DNA from: Chitinophaga eiseniae
GTDB lineage: Bacteria; Bacteroidota; Bacteroidia; Chitinophagales; Chitinophagaceae
NCBI RefSeq assembly: GCF_900167135.1
Contig: NZ_FUWZ01000003.1
Span: forward strand, 744,001-808,000
Length of the DNA: 64,000 nt
Reading direction: 5' to 3'
Both the position numbers and the translations under genes were made by a program. Below the pieces are notes generated by a model that saw only the letters and a list, made by a program, of their open reading frames with translations, was not told the origin of the DNA and did not search any database. Of this stretch, positions 61,197 to 64,000 are shown piece after piece; positions within the stretch are counted from its first letter, which is position 1; every line of letters starts with the position of its first letter.

Positions 61197-64000
61197 ATGT
61201 TCTCCAGATATTTCTTTTCACTCCTGCTGGTGTTGCTGGGTACGGTAGCCGCGCAGGCGCAAAGCAACACGCCGAAGACCACGGAGACCGACCCCGGCGG
61301 CGCCATCAATACGATACCCGTGCCACCTGTTTTCAACGTAGGCAGCGGGACCACTCCTTCTTATATCCGCACGTATGTGCCCCGAATACCCATTACCAAT
61401 GCCGGCGATGTGAACAGCGCCTCCAACCCGGAACAAGTACAAACCGCCACGGCATACAAGGACGGCTTCAACCGCACCATACAGGCCGTGCAGCATTATG
61501 CCCTTACCGGCAGCAAGCGGCACCTGGTGCAGCCTTTCGACACCCGCTTCCAGGCCGAAGAGGCATCCTACCTGCCATTCCCGGCCGGTACTATTGCCTA
61601 CGACGATAACGAGTTTGCCCGGCAGGCTTACTACTATGCCAACGAGGCCTATCCCGGCGAAGGGTATACCGCCATGAGCATTACCAGGAACATGTCCAAC
61701 AGCGCGCAGCGGGCTACCAAGAGCCTGGCGCCCGGCCGCAGCCAGGTAGGCCAGAACCGGGGCGTGACGGTGAGGAAAGTAACCAACCCTGCAGGCGCTG
61801 TGAAGATATGGGAGCCTGATGGTACCAGCAATAAGCCCATCTACAAAGGCACTTACGCGGCAGGCCGGCTCTTTGGCGAGTATGTGTTCGACACCAGCGG
61901 CACCGAGACCCTGACCTATACCGATATGGATGGCCGGGTGATCAGCCGCACCGTAAAGCAGAAAGACCAGCCGGCAGGCGGCGGTGGCGTAGTTACTATT
62001 ACCGGTACTACCGAATACATTTACGACGTTAAGGGCAACCTGGTGTGCGTAATGCCGCCCAAAGCCAGCGCTGCGGCAGGGACCGGCCCCAGTACTGCCG
62101 TGCTCAATAGTCTCTGTTTCCGCTATAACTACGACACCAAAGGAAGAAAGATAGAGCAAAAGTTCCCAGGCAAGGACTGGGAGCATTTTGTCTACGATAA
62201 AAGGAACCGCGTAGTAATGTACCAGGATGGTAATTTGCGCGCAAAAGACGATTGGACTTTTACCCTTTACGATGCGCTGGACCGCCCGCTTTGCTCGGGC
62301 CTCGTAGAACCTTCGGGTACTGAAACAAGGGGGCAATACCAGTACATAATTGACAACAATGTAAGCTACCCATCTACTTACCTGTTCTATTACATCAATA
62401 GTTATGATTTGCTGCACACCTATCCCTCTTACATGGAAGCCTGCACGATCCTAAGCTATCAGTATTACGACAATTACAACAATGCTGATCCCGCAGATAA
62501 CACCTGGAACAATACCCTGGGCGCCCTGGTCTTTAATGGCGAGCTGATGAACACACCCGGCAATGAAACACCGCTACGATCGGTACACAGCCAGGGGAAA
62601 CTGACCGGCACTAAGGTAAGGATATTGCCTGCCCCGGGAGCGGATGCCTCCAAGACCGGCGACTGGCGCGAGACCGTGAACTATTACGATAAGAAAGGCC
62701 GCGTGATCTATACGGCCAGTATCGACAAATACCAGGGCAGCGCCCTCCACGTGCACTACAGCGGTATGCAGTACGACTTTGCCGATCGCTCATTGAAGAG
62801 CAAGCACAAGATGTACAACCTGCTGGACCAGGCCCAACCGCATACCGAATGGGGCTTTAACGAATACGACGCTATAACCGGCAACCTGCTCAGGACCTGG
62901 CACCGCACCGATCCCGGCGCCTGGAACCTGCAGGCCAGCTACAGCTACAATGACCTGGCAAGGCTCAGCCGCAAGGTACAGGGCGACTGGGGCGAGGTGC
63001 AGGATTACGCCTACAACATACGCGGCCAGCTTAAGGGCATCAACGAGTACTACGCCCTTACCGGCGACCGCCAGGGCGAAAGCCGCAGCTTCGGCCAGAG
63101 CCTCTGTTATGATTACGGATTTAGCCAGCGCCGTTTCGACGGTAAGCTTGCAGGCATGATCTGGCGCGGTGCCGGCACCTCCGCAGCCAATGCTTACGGC
63201 TACGATTACGACTACAGCGGCCGCCTGATCCGGGCCGACTACCGCCGCTTCGAGTTGGGCAACTGGAGCAATGCCCTCACAGACTATTCGGTACTGAAGC
63301 TGGGTTACGACCGCGACGGCAATATCGAAGGCATGGATCAGTACGGCGTAACGCCGACTGGAAAAGTATTGATGGACCAGCTGAGCTATACTTACGAGAA
63401 CGCAGGATTAAGCAACCGCCTGGAAAAAGTACAGGACGGCGCTACCTTCTATAACCTGGGCGACTTCAACAATACCAACGGCAGTGCTACCGATTATGGC
63501 TACGACCCCAATGGTAACCTGACCTCCGATGCCAACAAGAACATCGCCTCGGTTACTTATACCTATTTCAACAAGCCGGAGGTGGTCACCTTCGGCGATG
63601 GCAAGAAAATGCTGTACAGCTATGATGCGGGCGGCAATAAGGTGCAGGAGCTGATCACCCAGCCGGGCAAGCCCGACAAACGCACCGACTACGTAGGCAA
63701 CTATGTGTACGAAAACGATGCATTGCGTTACCTGCAGACCGGTGAGGGCCGTACGGTGTACGATACCCTGAACAACCGCTTTAAAGAGGAGTACTTTGTA
63801 AAAGACAACCTGGGCAATGTACGCAGCGTGGTAGAAGTGTATGTGCCGCCGGTGGCCGAATACCTGGCCACCCACGAAGTGGCCAGCGCCAACCTGGAAG
63901 GCCTCTTCTTCGACCACCTCAACCATGACCCCAAGCCCGGTGGCAACCCCGGCGACCAGTACTCCACGCGCCTCAATGGCTCAGATCCCAGCCGCAGGAT
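61197..64000 (+). CDS. Secreted DUF6443/RHS-repeat protein (3' end beyond window)
   Basis: Starts ATG 61197 with signal peptide ending TVAAQAQ and stays open to the window edge (934 codons). After a DUF6443-like N-terminal region (VQTATAYKDGFNRTIQAVQH, LPFPAGTIAYDDNEFAR) come YD repeats: YIYDVKGNLVCVMPP, FRYNYDTKGRKIEQKFPG, FVYDKRNRVVMYQDG, YGYDPNGNLTSDANK and YSYDAGGNKVQEL. At about residue 870, YFVKDNLGNVRSVVEVY is the RHS-core-like signature that precedes the variable tip. The tip and any toxin domain lie outside the window. It probably forms a secreted beta-cage shell. Confidence 0.9.
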   Translation, partial: MFSRYFFSLLLVLLGTVAAQAQSNTPKTTETDPGGAINTIPVPPVFNVGSGTTPSYIRTYVPRIPITNAGDVNSASNPEQVQTATAYKDGFNRTIQAVQHYALTGSKRHLVQPFDTRFQAEEASYLPFPAGTIAYDDNEFARQAYYYANEAYPGEGYTAMSITRNMSNSAQRATKSLAPGRSQVGQNRGVTVRKVTNPAGAVKIWEPDGTSNKPIYKGTYAAGRLFGEYVFDTSGTETLTYTDMDGRVISRTVKQKDQPAGGGGVVTITGTTEYIYDVKGNLVCVMPPKASAAAGTGPSTAVLNSLCFRYNYDTKGRKIEQKFPGKDWEHFVYDKRNRVVMYQDGNLRAKDDWTFTLYDALDRPLCSGLVEPSGTETRGQYQYIIDNNVSYPSTYLFYYINSYDLLHTYPSYMEACTILSYQYYDNYNNADPADNTWNNTLGALVFNGELMNTPGNETPLRSVHSQGKLTGTKVRILPAPGADASKTGDWRETVNYYDKKGRVIYTASIDKYQGSALHVHYSGMQYDFADRSLKSKHKMYNLLDQAQPHTEWGFNEYDAITGNLLRTWHRTDPGAWNLQASYSYNDLARLSRKVQGDWGEVQDYAYNIRGQLKGINEYYALTGDRQGESRSFGQSLCYDYGFSQRRFDGKLAGMIWRGAGTSAANAYGYDYDYSGRLIRADYRRFELGNWSNALTDYSVLKLGYDRDGNIEGMDQYGVTPTGKVLMDQLSYTYENAGLSNRLEKVQDGATFYNLGDFNNTNGSATDYGYDPNGNLTSDANKNIASVTYTYFNKPEVVTFGDGKKMLYSYDAGGNKVQELITQPGKPDKRTDYVGNYVYENDALRYLQTGEGRTVYDTLNNRFKEEYFVKDNLGNVRSVVEVYVPPVAEYLATHEVASANLEGLFFDHLNHDPKPGGNPGDQYSTRLNGSDPSRR

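Overview
The window looks like a chromosomal segment of a soil-type Bacteroidetes close to Chitinophaga (an inference from content, not a database match). The support is a SusC/SusD pair with a FecR/ECF-sigma regulator, several TonB-dependent receptors with carboxypeptidase-D-like N-termini, LytTR regulators, split HipA genes, Bacteroidetes-type promoters (TTTG / TAnnTTTG), intergenic repeats built on CGCAAAGGCGCTAAG-like units, and long DUF6443/RHS-type secreted proteins.

Layout. 1-10.4 kb: end of a galactose-mutarotase-like lipoprotein, a decayed small gene and its intact partner, peptidase E, a TetR regulator, a split HipA kinase, a DbpA-like helicase, small secreted or outer-membrane proteins and a siderophore-type TonB receptor. 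10.6-22 kb: an NmrA-like oxidoreductase, a 160-bp nested palindrome, and a sulfatase-bearing SUS locus reading leftwards as sigma, FecR, SusC, SusD, sulfatase, sulfatase. 22-34 kb: an erythromycin-esterase-family protein, a LytS/LytTR two-component pair with a 21-bp-period direct repeat in its promoter, a TonB receptor / beta-helix / dihaem cytochrome trio, a second LytTR protein with a similar repeat next to it, a peptide deformylase that has lost both metal-binding motifs, and an AraC regulator.

34.2-55.6 kb: a tRNA-Pro(CGG) followed by two strong inverted repeats and a tyrosine recombinase marks the edge of a more AT-rich accessory region. It holds beta-lactamase-fold serine hydrolases (two intact, two remnants) and then a compact ion, osmotic and pH stress cluster: fused trehalose-phosphate synthase/phosphatase, NhaP- and NhaA-type antiporters, a ClC channel with CBS domains, a DUF389 protein, an APC permease, and the operon GNAT - PLP racemase - MscS - sodium symporter. 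Two remnants of one small gene family lie near the two edges (35.9 and 55.3 kb), the second directly abutting an S24 peptidase domain that has lost its DNA-binding head.

56-64 kb: a protein with two NUMOD4 modules and no HNH catalytic histidines, a 600-bp intergenic region with a paired palindromic site, and two consecutive large secreted YD/RHS-type proteins, the second cut by the window end.

How the parts work together: the sigma/FecR pair probably senses glycan binding through the STN domain of SusC and switches on uptake and desulfation; the LytTR systems probably bind the 21-bp-period repeats; the accessory island would combine proton/sodium exchange, chloride flux, turgor release and compatible-solute synthesis.
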